DNA of 36,189 bases from Pseudomonadota bacterium. GTDB lineage: Bacteria > CALINM01. This document shows, one piece after another, positions 1 to 6,541 of the stretch; positions within the stretch are counted from its first letter, which is position 1, and each line of letters opens with the position of its first letter. The position numbers and the translations under genes are program-made. The notes beneath the pieces were generated by a model. That model made no database searches. It saw only the letters and a program-made list of their open reading frames with translations, and was not told the origin of the DNA. The stretch lies in assembly GCA_026415985.1 (NCBI GenBank), contig JAOAGA010000008.1, positions 1-36,189 of the forward strand, in the 5' to 3' direction.

Positions 1-2
1 CA

Positions 3-1124
3 ATAGATGAGATAAATCAGGCTGGTGGTGAAAGAACCAAGCTTTGCTTTCAGTGCGGAAAGTGTGATTCCGTCTGCCCCTGGAATAGGGTTAAGCAGTT
101 TAGTATGAGAAAACTGATAAGAGAAGCAAACTTTGGATTATCAGAAATAGAAAAAGATGATATATGGAGTTGTACAACCTGTGGAAAATGTCCCAGTATA
201 TGCCCGAGGGATGTAAGACAAATTGAAGATACTGTTGCAGTAAGAAGAGTTGCTAACAGTTACAATATCTTTTCCGAATCGGCAAAGCCAGTTAAAATTG
301 TAAATTCAGGGCTCAAAAGCGAGGGCAATCCCTTCGGTGAGGATCGGAAAAAGAGAACTGCCTGGGCTGAAGGTTTAAATGTTAAGAATTATGAAGAGGG
401 GATGGAGTATCTTTTATTCACCGATTGCTATCTTTGCTATGATCCAAGAATGAAAAAAGTAGCAAAAAAAACGGTAAGCATCCTAAATAATGGGGGCGTT
501 GATTACGGCATATTAGGAGAAGTTGAAAACTGTTGTGGCGAAAGCATAAGAAAAACAGGGAATGAGGAGCTATTTAAAAAATTAGCAAAGGAGAATATAA
601 AAAACTTCATAGATAGAGGGGTCCAAAAGATAATTGCTTCTTCTCCCCATTGTTTATATACCTTCAAGAACGAGTACTCCCAGTTTAAGGTTAATTTTGA
701 GGTAATTCACATTGTTGAGCTTTTGTATAAACTTATAAGGGATGGCAAAATAACATTTACAAAGCCCTTTAATAAAAGGGTTGTCTATCACGACCCCTGC
801 TATTTAGGAAGGCATAGCGGTATATATGATGAACCCAGAGAGATTTTAAATTCAATAGAGGGGCTTACATTACTTGAGATGGAAGAGGAAAGAGAAGATG
901 CCCTTTGCTGTGGTATGGGTGGTGGCAGGGTATGGATGGAAACTCATAAAGAAGAGCGTTTCTCAAACATTAGGATAGAACAGGCAATAAAGGCTGGAGC
1001 AGAAATACTTGTAACTGCCTGTCCTTACTGTATAACAAACTTTGAGGACACAAGAGTGGTTTTAGGCCTTGAGAATAAAATTGAGATAATGGACATAACA
1101 GAAGTAATGATAGAGGCCATTTAA
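3..1124 (+). CDS. HdrD/TmcB-like iron-sulfur (CCG-domain) oxidoreductase, 5' end cut by window edge
   Basis: The ORF track starts at an internal ATG (105), but the same frame is open to the window edge and encodes a ferredoxin-type motif, CFQCGKCDSVCPW. The real gene therefore starts outside the window. A second 4Fe-4S motif follows (CTTCGKCPSICP), then two cysteine-rich CCG domains. The first has NCCGES and SSPHC; the second has DPCYLG, LCCGMGGG and ACPYC. This order (two 4Fe-4S clusters, two CCG domains) is that of HdrD, GlpC, DsrK and TmcB-type subunits. These sit at the membrane or in the cytoplasm and pass electrons between a quinone or cytochrome and a disulfide or other acceptor. The CGKCxxVCPW form is closest to DsrK/TmcB-like members, as I recall them. 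The true partner cannot be named because upstream genes are missing. It ends 16 nt before the convergent queE. Confidence 0.85.
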   Translation: MDEINQAGGERTKLCFQCGKCDSVCPWNRVKQFSMRKLIREANFGLSEIEKDDIWSCTTCGKCPSICPRDVRQIEDTVAVRRVANSYNIFSESAKPVKIVNSGLKSEGNPFGEDRKKRTAWAEGLNVKNYEEGMEYLLFTDCYLCYDPRMKKVAKKTVSILNNGGVDYGILGEVENCCGESIRKTGNEELFKKLAKENIKNFIDRGVQKIIASSPHCLYTFKNEYSQFKVNFEVIHIVELLYKLIRDGKITFTKPFNKRVVYHDPCYLGRHSGIYDEPREILNSIEGLTLLEMEEEREDALCCGMGGGRVWMETHKEERFSNIRIEQAIKAGAEILVTACPYCITNFEDTRVVLGLENKIEIMDITEVMIEAI

Positions 1125-1140
1125 GAGACATTCTCTGGAT

Positions 1141-1872
1141 TTATTTTATTCCCCAGAACTTGTGTATTTGTGGGAGTATTCTTACGTCTGTGATCCTGTT
1201 TTTAGCAATTTTATAGAGATTTGAAAGAAACTTTATATCAAAATTTTCCTTTGAGCTGGGCTGTAAAATAAGGGGAATAGTCTTATTTACATCAAAGATT
1301 AATGATAGGGCCCTGTCAAAATTTTTTAAGTCTAAATCACCGCTAACTACTATCTTTATCTGAAGAGGCTTGCTGGCACTTAACTCTAAAAACTCCCTTT
1401 GTATCCTAAAAAAGTTATCGCTATCTAAAAAATTAACCTTTATATCCATTGAGATAAAATCAATAAGTTCAATTACTTCCTTTAATTTTTCCGGCATAGT
1501 TCCGTTTGTTTCTAAATGAAAATTTTTATTCCCTTTATAATTTCCAAGAAAAAAGGTTATAAACTCGCTGTATAAAAGAGGTTCTCCGCCCGTCAATGAG
1601 ATACTATCTATAGAAGGATCGAGTCTATAATAGAGATCAATATACTCTTTTAGTCTAAAAGGAGGGGTGGGGTTTCTCTCCTTTATGAAAAAGCCTGAGA
1701 AAGGTTCCGACTCAAAGAGTGCATCGCCTTTGTAATCCTTTGCATATATGGTATCACAATAGTTGCATGATAAATTGCAACCAGAAAATCTAGTAAAGAC
1801 CTGTTTTTTTCCGGCAAAAAGTCCTTCTCCCTGAATGGAGGTAAAAACCTCACACAAATCTGCCGATGCCAT
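1141..1872 (-). CDS. queE: 7-carboxy-7-deazaguanine synthase QueE (radical SAM)
   Basis: QueE converts 6-carboxytetrahydropterin to 7-carboxy-7-deazaguanine, the third step toward preQ0 and queuosine, in the cytoplasm. The N-terminus has the family signature SIQGEG (residues 12-17), followed by the radical SAM cysteines CNLSCNYC (C32, C36, C39) that bind the 4Fe-4S cluster. A SAM-binding SLTGGEPLL motif and a later LETNG segment also fit the family. The 243-aa length is normal. The ATG at 1872 lies inside the end of folE2 (23-nt overlap), which gives the usual short lead before SIQGEG and suggests translational coupling. It is the last gene of the queD-folE2-queE run. No queC is present in the window, so preQ0 synthase must lie elsewhere. 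Confidence 0.95.
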   Translation of the reverse strand: MASADLCEVFTSIQGEGLFAGKKQVFTRFSGCNLSCNYCDTIYAKDYKGDALFESEPFSGFFIKERNPTPPFRLKEYIDLYYRLDPSIDSISLTGGEPLLYSEFITFFLGNYKGNKNFHLETNGTMPEKLKEVIELIDFISMDIKVNFLDSDNFFRIQREFLELSASKPLQIKIVVSGDLDLKNFDRALSLIFDVNKTIPLILQPSSKENFDIKFLSNLYKIAKNRITDVRILPQIHKFWGIK

Positions 1873-2650
1873 CTCTTCTTCTTTCTATATAAGCATAGGC
1901 GTTATGATTGTGAATACTCTCAAAGTTTTCAGCCTCAACGGAGAACCAGATAATTTTTTTATCCTCCATTAGTTTGAGGGCAACCTCTCTGACGACATCT
2001 TCAACAAACATCGGATTAGCAAAGGCCTTTTCTGTAACATACTTTTCATCAGCCCTTTTAAGAATTGCGTATATATCACAACTTGCCGAAGTTTCAATTA
2101 GTTCAACAATATCTTCTATCCATATGAAACCGTCGAATCTTATTTTTACTTTGACATTACCTCTCTGATTGTGGGCACCTTCCTTACTGATAGATTTGGA
2201 GCAGGGGCATACCGTTGTGACTGGAACATTTACCTCCAGAAAAAAATCAAAATTTTCTCCCAAAGTCCCTGAAAAGACACAGTTGTAGGACATTAAACTC
2301 TTTGATTTTGATACCGGTGCCTTTTTTTCTATAAAATATGGAAACTCAATTGTTAAATGAGAAGATTTCGCGTGTAACTTGGTTTTTATGGCTGAGAGAA
2401 TTTCTTTAAAATTTTTTACAGCTATCCCCTTTCTGTATGAGTTGATTATCTCAATAAACCTGCTCATATGGGTTCCTTTGAAGTGATGAGGTAAATCAAC
2501 CCCTATCTCAATGGTTGCTATTGTGTGCTGATATTTATTGAGTTTGTCAAGAACATAAATGGGGTATCTTATTCCTTTAATCCCTACCTTTTGAATCTCG
2601 AGCATTCGTTCATCGGGCTCACTCTGAACGTCCTTCAAGGTATCTTTCAT
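1850..2650 (-). CDS. folE2: GTP cyclohydrolase FolE2 (type IB)
   Basis: Type IB GTP cyclohydrolase turns GTP into 7,8-dihydroneopterin triphosphate, the shared precursor of folate and 7-deazaguanines. Family signatures are clear: VGIKGIRYPI near residues 22-31, KGTHMSRFIE in the first half, and the metal/catalytic cysteine segment VTTVCPCSKSIS followed by HNQRG. The 266-aa length is usual for the family. A strong ribosome binding site (GGGAGG) precedes the ATG at 2650. Its position between queD and queE indicates that its main job here is to supply QueD, though it may also serve folate synthesis. FolE2 enzymes are metal-promiscuous and often replace the zinc-dependent FolE; whether a folE also exists cannot be seen here. 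Confidence 0.95.
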   Translation of the reverse strand: MKDTLKDVQSEPDERMLEIQKVGIKGIRYPIYVLDKLNKYQHTIATIEIGVDLPHHFKGTHMSRFIEIINSYRKGIAVKNFKEILSAIKTKLHAKSSHLTIEFPYFIEKKAPVSKSKSLMSYNCVFSGTLGENFDFFLEVNVPVTTVCPCSKSISKEGAHNQRGNVKVKIRFDGFIWIEDIVELIETSASCDIYAILKRADEKYVTEKAFANPMFVEDVVREVALKLMEDKKIIWFSVEAENFESIHNHNAYAYIERRRDGIGRFV

Positions 2651-2670
2651 TTTTCCTCCCTTCTTAAAAG

Positions 2671-3042
2671 TTATCTGGAATAAATAGCGAAGGAGTTTTC
2701 TGATTCAAAAACTTTTACATAATCTATGGATACATCAAAATCTTTAATTTTTTCTGTTAGCTTATCATATATATATCTTGCAAGATTTTCTGAAGAAGGG
2801 CTCTTTTCCTTAAAATAATCAATCTCTTCGTTTATACATTTATGGTCAAGCAAATCAAGGATTTCCTTGAGATATTTCTTCAGATTCCCGAAGTCTATGA
2901 GCATGCCTGACTTGTCAAGATCTTCGCCTTTTACAACAACTTCCACCTTCCAGTTGTGTCCATGCAGATTTTCACACTTACCTTGATAGTTTCTAAGGTA
3001 ATGAGCTGACGAAAAGTGATCCCATACCCCCGCTTTGTACAT
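2671..3042 (-). CDS. queD: 6-carboxy-5,6,7,8-tetrahydropterin synthase QueD
   Basis: QueD converts dihydroneopterin triphosphate to 6-carboxytetrahydropterin, the second step of queuosine precursor synthesis. The N-terminus shows the PTPS fold signature: H14 in FSSAHYL, the catalytic cysteine C23 and zinc ligands H27 and H29 in GKCENLHGHNW. Further on, MLIDFGNLK and LDHKCIN match the family, and SPSSENLARY carries the conserved glutamate region. The length of 123 aa is standard. The start has a good Shine-Dalgarno (AGGAG, 7-nt spacing) although it lies 50 nt inside the 3' end of the upstream phospholipase gene. That overlap argues for co-transcription. folE2 follows 20 nt downstream. Confidence 0.95.
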   Translation of the reverse strand: MYKAGVWDHFSSAHYLRNYQGKCENLHGHNWKVEVVVKGEDLDKSGMLIDFGNLKKYLKEILDLLDHKCINEEIDYFKEKSPSSENLARYIYDKLTEKIKDFDVSIDYVKVFESENSFAIYSR

Positions 3043-3814
3043 AACCTTTCTCCTCTAAATTTTTTTTCAATTCTAATACCTTTTGATAGCTATTTTTATA
3101 AGAATAATTTATCACCTCTTCTCTCTTTTTAAAATCGAGAAAACCTATTCCTTCAAGATCTATATCAATTAGGAAATCTGCCGAAGCTCTTTCCTGTTCG
3201 GTAGTCCTTTGAACCATTAAGGTTACCGATTCATAGACTACTTGATAAATATTTGTAATGACGGGGAATTTTCTTGAGGAACTATTTACATCAACCGCTA
3301 CTACGAAATCGGCACCATTTTCTTTTAGTACAGATACGGGAAGATTGACCGATATTCCGCCATCTACAAGATACATCTCGCCCATCTTAATGGGAGAAAA
3401 AACCCCCGGTAAAGCCATACTGGCAAAAAGGGCTGACCATAAACTACCGCTATTGAAATAAACAGGAGCCCTTTTTTTTAAATCGGTGGCAGAAACAATC
3501 AGCGGTATTTTTAGTTCTTCAAAGCTCTCAGGTATCCCCAATTTTGAAAAGAGATTTGCAACCTTTTTAAAGCTGGAGAGGCCATAAAAGGGAAGGATAA
3601 AACTGAAAATATTAAGAAAACCAATTTCTTTAAGCCGGTTTTTTAGTATATCAAGATTTAACCCAGCAGAATAATAGGCGCCGATTACTGCTCCGACACT
3701 CGAGCCGGAAATTAAACTAACGGGAATCTTTGCCCATTCAAGATTGGAGAGGAAGCCTAAGTGAGCATAGGCCCTGATGCCACCACCTGATAAGGCTAAA
3801 CCGATTTTTTTCAT
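2993..3814 (-). CDS. Patatin-like phospholipase (RssA/NTE family)
   Basis: A patatin-family serine lipase or acyl hydrolase. The oxyanion-hole glycines appear at the N-terminus (LALSGGGIRAYAHLG), the nucleophile serine S39 sits in GSSVG (GXSXG), and the catalytic-dyad aspartate is D151 in LVDGG. It has no signal peptide, so it probably acts on membrane lipids from the cytoplasmic side, as RssA-like proteins are thought to. The 273-aa length is typical of short bacterial members. The last 50 nt overlap the start of queD, making it the apparent first gene of the queuosine-precursor run. No Shine-Dalgarno precedes the ATG; a promoter-like pair ends only 6 nt upstream. Its substrate and its link to queuosine genes are unknown; the linkage may be purely positional. 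Confidence 0.88.
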   Translation of the reverse strand: MKKIGLALSGGGIRAYAHLGFLSNLEWAKIPVSLISGSSVGAVIGAYYSAGLNLDILKNRLKEIGFLNIFSFILPFYGLSSFKKVANLFSKLGIPESFEELKIPLIVSATDLKKRAPVYFNSGSLWSALFASMALPGVFSPIKMGEMYLVDGGISVNLPVSVLKENGADFVVAVDVNSSSRKFPVITNIYQVVYESVTLMVQRTTEQERASADFLIDIDLEGIGFLDFKKREEVINYSYKNSYQKVLELKKNLEEKGYVQSGGMGSLFVSSLP

Positions 3815-3820
3815 AGCATA

Positions 3821-3849
3821 AGTATAATTTTTTTTTGAGTCTGAGGCAA
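3821..3849 (-). promoter_or_regulatory. Candidate sigma70 promoter of the patatin-queD-folE2-queE operon
   Basis: Reading the minus strand, TTGCCT (-35, 4 of 6 consensus) and TATACT (-10, 5 of 6) are separated by exactly 17 nt. The -10 box ends 6 nt before the patatin ATG, so transcription would begin at or beside the start codon (a leaderless mRNA). No Shine-Dalgarno is present. This is a by-eye match in AT-rich DNA. Confidence 0.45.
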
Positions 3850-3855
3850 TAATTA

Positions 3856-4812
3856 CTAACCTCTTTTAAATATGAACATCAGATATATTAAATATGTTGC
3901 TAAAAAAAGTATCCCTTCTTTTCGGTAGATTGTCTGTTTTTTTCCTGTAAAGTTGAAAATAAACAAAAGTAAAGTTGAGAAAATAAGTATAAGCGTATCT
4001 ATATTATATATTTCGTTGAACGGAACGGGATTTATAACAGATGAAACCCCCATTATCCAGAAAATATTAAATATATTTGATCCCACTACATTTCCTATGG
4101 CAATCTCACTGTTTTTTTTATAGGCAGCTATGGTGCTTGTAAAAAGTTCGGGAAGGCTTGTTCCTATAGCAATCATTGAGAAACCAATCAGTTCCTGAGA
4201 AAACCCTAACTTTCTTGCTATTTCTGATCCTGAAGAAACTACAAATTTGCCTCCATAAGTAAGCCCCGTTAATCCTAAAATTATTAAAAAGAAAGAAAGA
4301 GGGATGCCAAATTTCGGTTCAATTAAAGCCTCTTCTGGCTTATATCTTGAAAGATTAAAAACATAGGCAAGAAAGATTACAAAGAAACTAATAAGAATAA
4401 GCCCGTCAGAACGTGTAATCAGGTTTTTGTTGTCATTGTTGATAAGAATATCATTGGAAACTATAAAAAATACTACTATTGCTAAAAGTGAAAGTGGTAT
4501 CTCTTTCCATACAGTTGAATGTTTTATAAAAAGAGGTGAGATTGTTGCGGTTACGCCAAGAATAAGTAATATATTGGCAATATTACTGCCTATTACATTT
4601 CCAACGGTAATTCCACCCTTGTTTTCCAATGATGCTATCACATTTACCGTCAGCTCCGGCGCAGAGGTGCCAAAAGAGACAATCGTTAATCCGATAACGA
4701 GGTCGCTGATCTTTAGATGCTTGGCTAAGGATGAAGCACCATCAACAAGATAGTTACCTCCATAAATGAGAAATACGAAACCTAAGATAAAGATTATGAA
4801 CTGTGTTATCAT
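3856..4812 (-). CDS. Calcium/sodium antiporter (CaCA family, YrbG-like)
   Basis: An inner-membrane cation/Ca2+ exchanger of the CaCA superfamily. The two alpha repeats are evident and inverted relative to each other in sequence space. The N-terminal copy has SFGTSAPELTVN followed by GNVIGSNIANILLILG. The C-terminal copy has AIGTSLPELFTSTIAA followed by GNVVGSNIFNIFWIMG. The glutamates and asparagines in these motifs form the ion site in the family. The chain is almost entirely hydrophobic, consistent with about ten membrane helices, and 318 aa is the usual YrbG length. The ATG has an AGGGG ribosome site 7 nt upstream. The patatin gene begins 41 nt after its end and has its own promoter-like sequence, so co-transcription is uncertain. 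It is divergent from the tRNA-Arg gene. Confidence 0.92.
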   Translation of the reverse strand: MITQFIIFILGFVFLIYGGNYLVDGASSLAKHLKISDLVIGLTIVSFGTSAPELTVNVIASLENKGGITVGNVIGSNIANILLILGVTATISPLFIKHSTVWKEIPLSLLAIVVFFIVSNDILINNDNKNLITRSDGLILISFFVIFLAYVFNLSRYKPEEALIEPKFGIPLSFFLIILGLTGLTYGGKFVVSSGSEIARKLGFSQELIGFSMIAIGTSLPELFTSTIAAYKKNSEIAIGNVVGSNIFNIFWIMGVSSVINPVPFNEIYNIDTLILIFSTLLLFIFNFTGKKQTIYRKEGILFLATYLIYLMFIFKRG

Positions 4813-4905
4813 AAATATCCCCTATTATTTTAACAGACTTTAAATTTTAGGCACTATTTTTTATGGTAAAAACCCCCTCACTATTATAAAATATTTTTAT
4901 TCTCT

Positions 4906-4979
4906 GCGCCCGTAGCTCAGTTGGATAGAGCGTCGGACTACGAATCCGCAGGTTGGAGGTTCGAATCCTCTCGGGCGCG
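4906..4979 (+). tRNA. tRNA-Arg (anticodon ACG)
   Basis: A complete 74-nt cloverleaf folds by eye. The acceptor stem is GCGCCCG pairing perfectly with CGGGCGC. The D arm is GCTC/GAGC and the T arm is GGAGG-TTCGAAT-CCTCT (one G-T pair). The anticodon loop is CTACGAA, with anticodon ACG at 4940-4942, whose A34 would be deaminated to inosine. The discriminator is G, and CCA is not encoded. The anticodon stem TCGGA/TCCGC has a T27-C43 mismatch at its top. The sequence closely resembles bacterial tRNA-Arg(ACG). The HEAT-repeat gene starts 17 nt after the 3' end. Confidence 0.97.
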
Positions 4980-4996
4980 TTAATCTATAACTAACT

Positions 4997-5473
4997 ATGG
5001 ATGAGATAAGAAAGATATTAGATGCATTAAATGATCCTCTTCCTGCAATAAGGACTTCTGCTGTACAGGAAGTTGGAAAGCTTAAAATAAAAAGCGTTGT
5101 AGACGAGGTCATAAAACTTTTATTAACAGATCCAAGCCCTCTTGTAAGGGATAACTCTGCTTTCACATTAGGAGAGTTAGGTGAGAGTAGGGCAGTACCC
5201 TATCTTATAAAATCTTTAAAGGAAGACGAAGATGAGTGGGTGAGAAAGTCTTCTGCTAAGGCCTTGGGGATATTAAAGGCAAAAGAGGCCTTTGATGTTC
5301 TTGTATCTGCATTGAAAGATAGTTCCTCTGCTGTTCGGAGATCCTCCGCAAGGGCCTTAGGTCAGATAGGTGATAAAAGGGCTATCAAGCATCTTGAAGA
5401 ACTTCTTAACAACGATGAAAATGTTCTTGTTAAAAAATATGTTAAAGAAGCTTTGAAAAATCTGGAAAAATGA
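4997..5473 (+). CDS. HEAT-repeat (PBS-lyase-like) protein
   Basis: The 158-aa protein is built almost wholly of about five helical HEAT repeats of roughly 31 residues. Each has the pattern P-xxR-xxA-xxLGxLG/xxAVxxLhxxLxD, for example PLVRDNSAFTLGELGESRAVPYL and SAVRRSSARALGQIGDKRAIKHL. Such repeats act as protein-interaction scaffolds; in cyanobacteria related domains occur in phycobilin lyases, but nothing here suggests that role. There is no signal peptide, so it is probably cytoplasmic. No Shine-Dalgarno precedes the ATG, which is 17 nt after the tRNA. Its TGA overlaps the ATG of the following flavoprotein gene by 4 nt (ATGA), pointing to coupled translation and a shared pathway or complex. 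Confidence 0.85.
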   Translation: MDEIRKILDALNDPLPAIRTSAVQEVGKLKIKSVVDEVIKLLLTDPSPLVRDNSAFTLGELGESRAVPYLIKSLKEDEDEWVRKSSAKALGILKAKEAFDVLVSALKDSSSAVRRSSARALGQIGDKRAIKHLEELLNNDENVLVKKYVKEALKNLEK

Positions 5474-6540
5474 AAAAAATAGCCATAATAGGTGGAGGAC
5501 CTGCGGGTCTTTCTTCAGCTATTCATCTCATAAAATTTGATAAAAACTTTCTTATTCATCTCTTCGAGAAGTGTAGGATAGGAGAGAATATAGTTTGTGC
5601 AGAGGGTTTTTTTGATTTTTTTGGAAACATTCATGTTGAACTTCCCGAGAAGATGAAAGTTAAGAAAATAATTATCTCATCAGGAAAAAAAACAGAGATT
5701 AATCTGCCAAAAAACAGCAATATTTTTACGTTCAGCAGAAAGAGATGGCAAAAAGATTTGGGTGATTATGCCCGTTCCTTAGGGGTTAAGATTTTTGAAA
5801 ATACAAAGATAGAAAAGGGTGAGATAAAAAAACTCTCCTCTCAATATGATTATGTTCTCGATTGTTCAGGCTTTTCCGGAGTTAGTCATTTCGTTTTTCC
5901 TGAAAAAGAGGTATCAAAATACAGGAAAAGTCTTGTTCCCGCTGTTCAGTTTAGGTTAAAGGGTGATTTCAGTTCTTTTTATGAAGCCCTTTATGCAAAT
6001 GTCTTTGATAACCCGCCGGGATATTTTTGGATTTTCCCTATTTGTGAAGGCAAAAAGCCTGTATATGCAAACGCCGGATTGGGAATACTGTTGAAAGACA
6101 AATCAAAAAGAAATTTGAAGGAGTTACTAAAAGAAATGCTCAAGGAAGAAATCTCTCATTATGAGATAATAAATTACTCCGCATCTCCCATACCCACAAG
6201 GAGGTTAAAAACTTTCAAGGTGAATAATATAATCTTATTGGGCGATTCGTTGGGACTATGTTCTCCACTACACGGGGGAGGAATAGACAGTGCATATTTA
6301 TCAGGGTATTATGTATCCAAGTCTATTATAGCTAATGACTTTTCCATATACAGGAATTTTTTAAAGGAGCTTGACAAAAGATTTTTTAAGGAAAGGCTTT
6401 TTTTAAAATTATGGAATTTTTTCGGTTCCCGGTGGGTTTTGGAAAGGCTCAGAAACAAAGGACTTTTTTCAGAGAACGTTCCCCATGAACCCTTTTCAGG
6501 GAGATGGCTAAGTAATGCAATCATAAGGTTGTTTTTTTAA
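5470..6540 (+). CDS. Geranylgeranyl-reductase-family FAD-dependent oxidoreductase
   Basis: The N-terminus is a dinucleotide-binding Rossmann motif, IAIIGGGPAGLSSAIHL (GxGxxG plus a downstream acidic residue in LFEKC). The C-terminal FAD motif is LLGDSLGLCSPLHGGGIDSAYLSG, the GD-x6-P-xxGxG form of the geranylgeranyl reductase/p-hydroxybenzoate hydroxylase-like superfamily. At 356 aa it fits bacterial members that reduce isoprenoid double bonds or hydroxylate. The GG-reductase subgroup is favoured by the CAEGFFDFF segment after the first 30 residues. The substrate is unknown; isoprenoid chains of quinones or carotenoids are possible. It overlaps the HEAT gene by 4 nt and the GH13 gene begins 1 nt after its stop codon, so all three should be co-translated. 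Confidence 0.8.
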   Translation: MKKIAIIGGGPAGLSSAIHLIKFDKNFLIHLFEKCRIGENIVCAEGFFDFFGNIHVELPEKMKVKKIIISSGKKTEINLPKNSNIFTFSRKRWQKDLGDYARSLGVKIFENTKIEKGEIKKLSSQYDYVLDCSGFSGVSHFVFPEKEVSKYRKSLVPAVQFRLKGDFSSFYEALYANVFDNPPGYFWIFPICEGKKPVYANAGLGILLKDKSKRNLKELLKEMLKEEISHYEIINYSASPIPTRRLKTFKVNNIILLGDSLGLCSPLHGGGIDSAYLSGYYVSKSIIANDFSIYRNFLKELDKRFFKERLFLKLWNFFGSRWVLERLRNKGLFSENVPHEPFSGRWLSNAIIRLFF

Positions 6541-6541
6541 A

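Noticed and set aside
4897-5166. Minus-strand ORF of 89 aa ending in RPRGFEPPTCGFVVRRSIQLSYGRRE
   Set aside because: This is the reverse complement of the tRNA-Arg gene plus the shadow of the HEAT-repeat gene. It is a well-known spurious translation of tRNA sequence.
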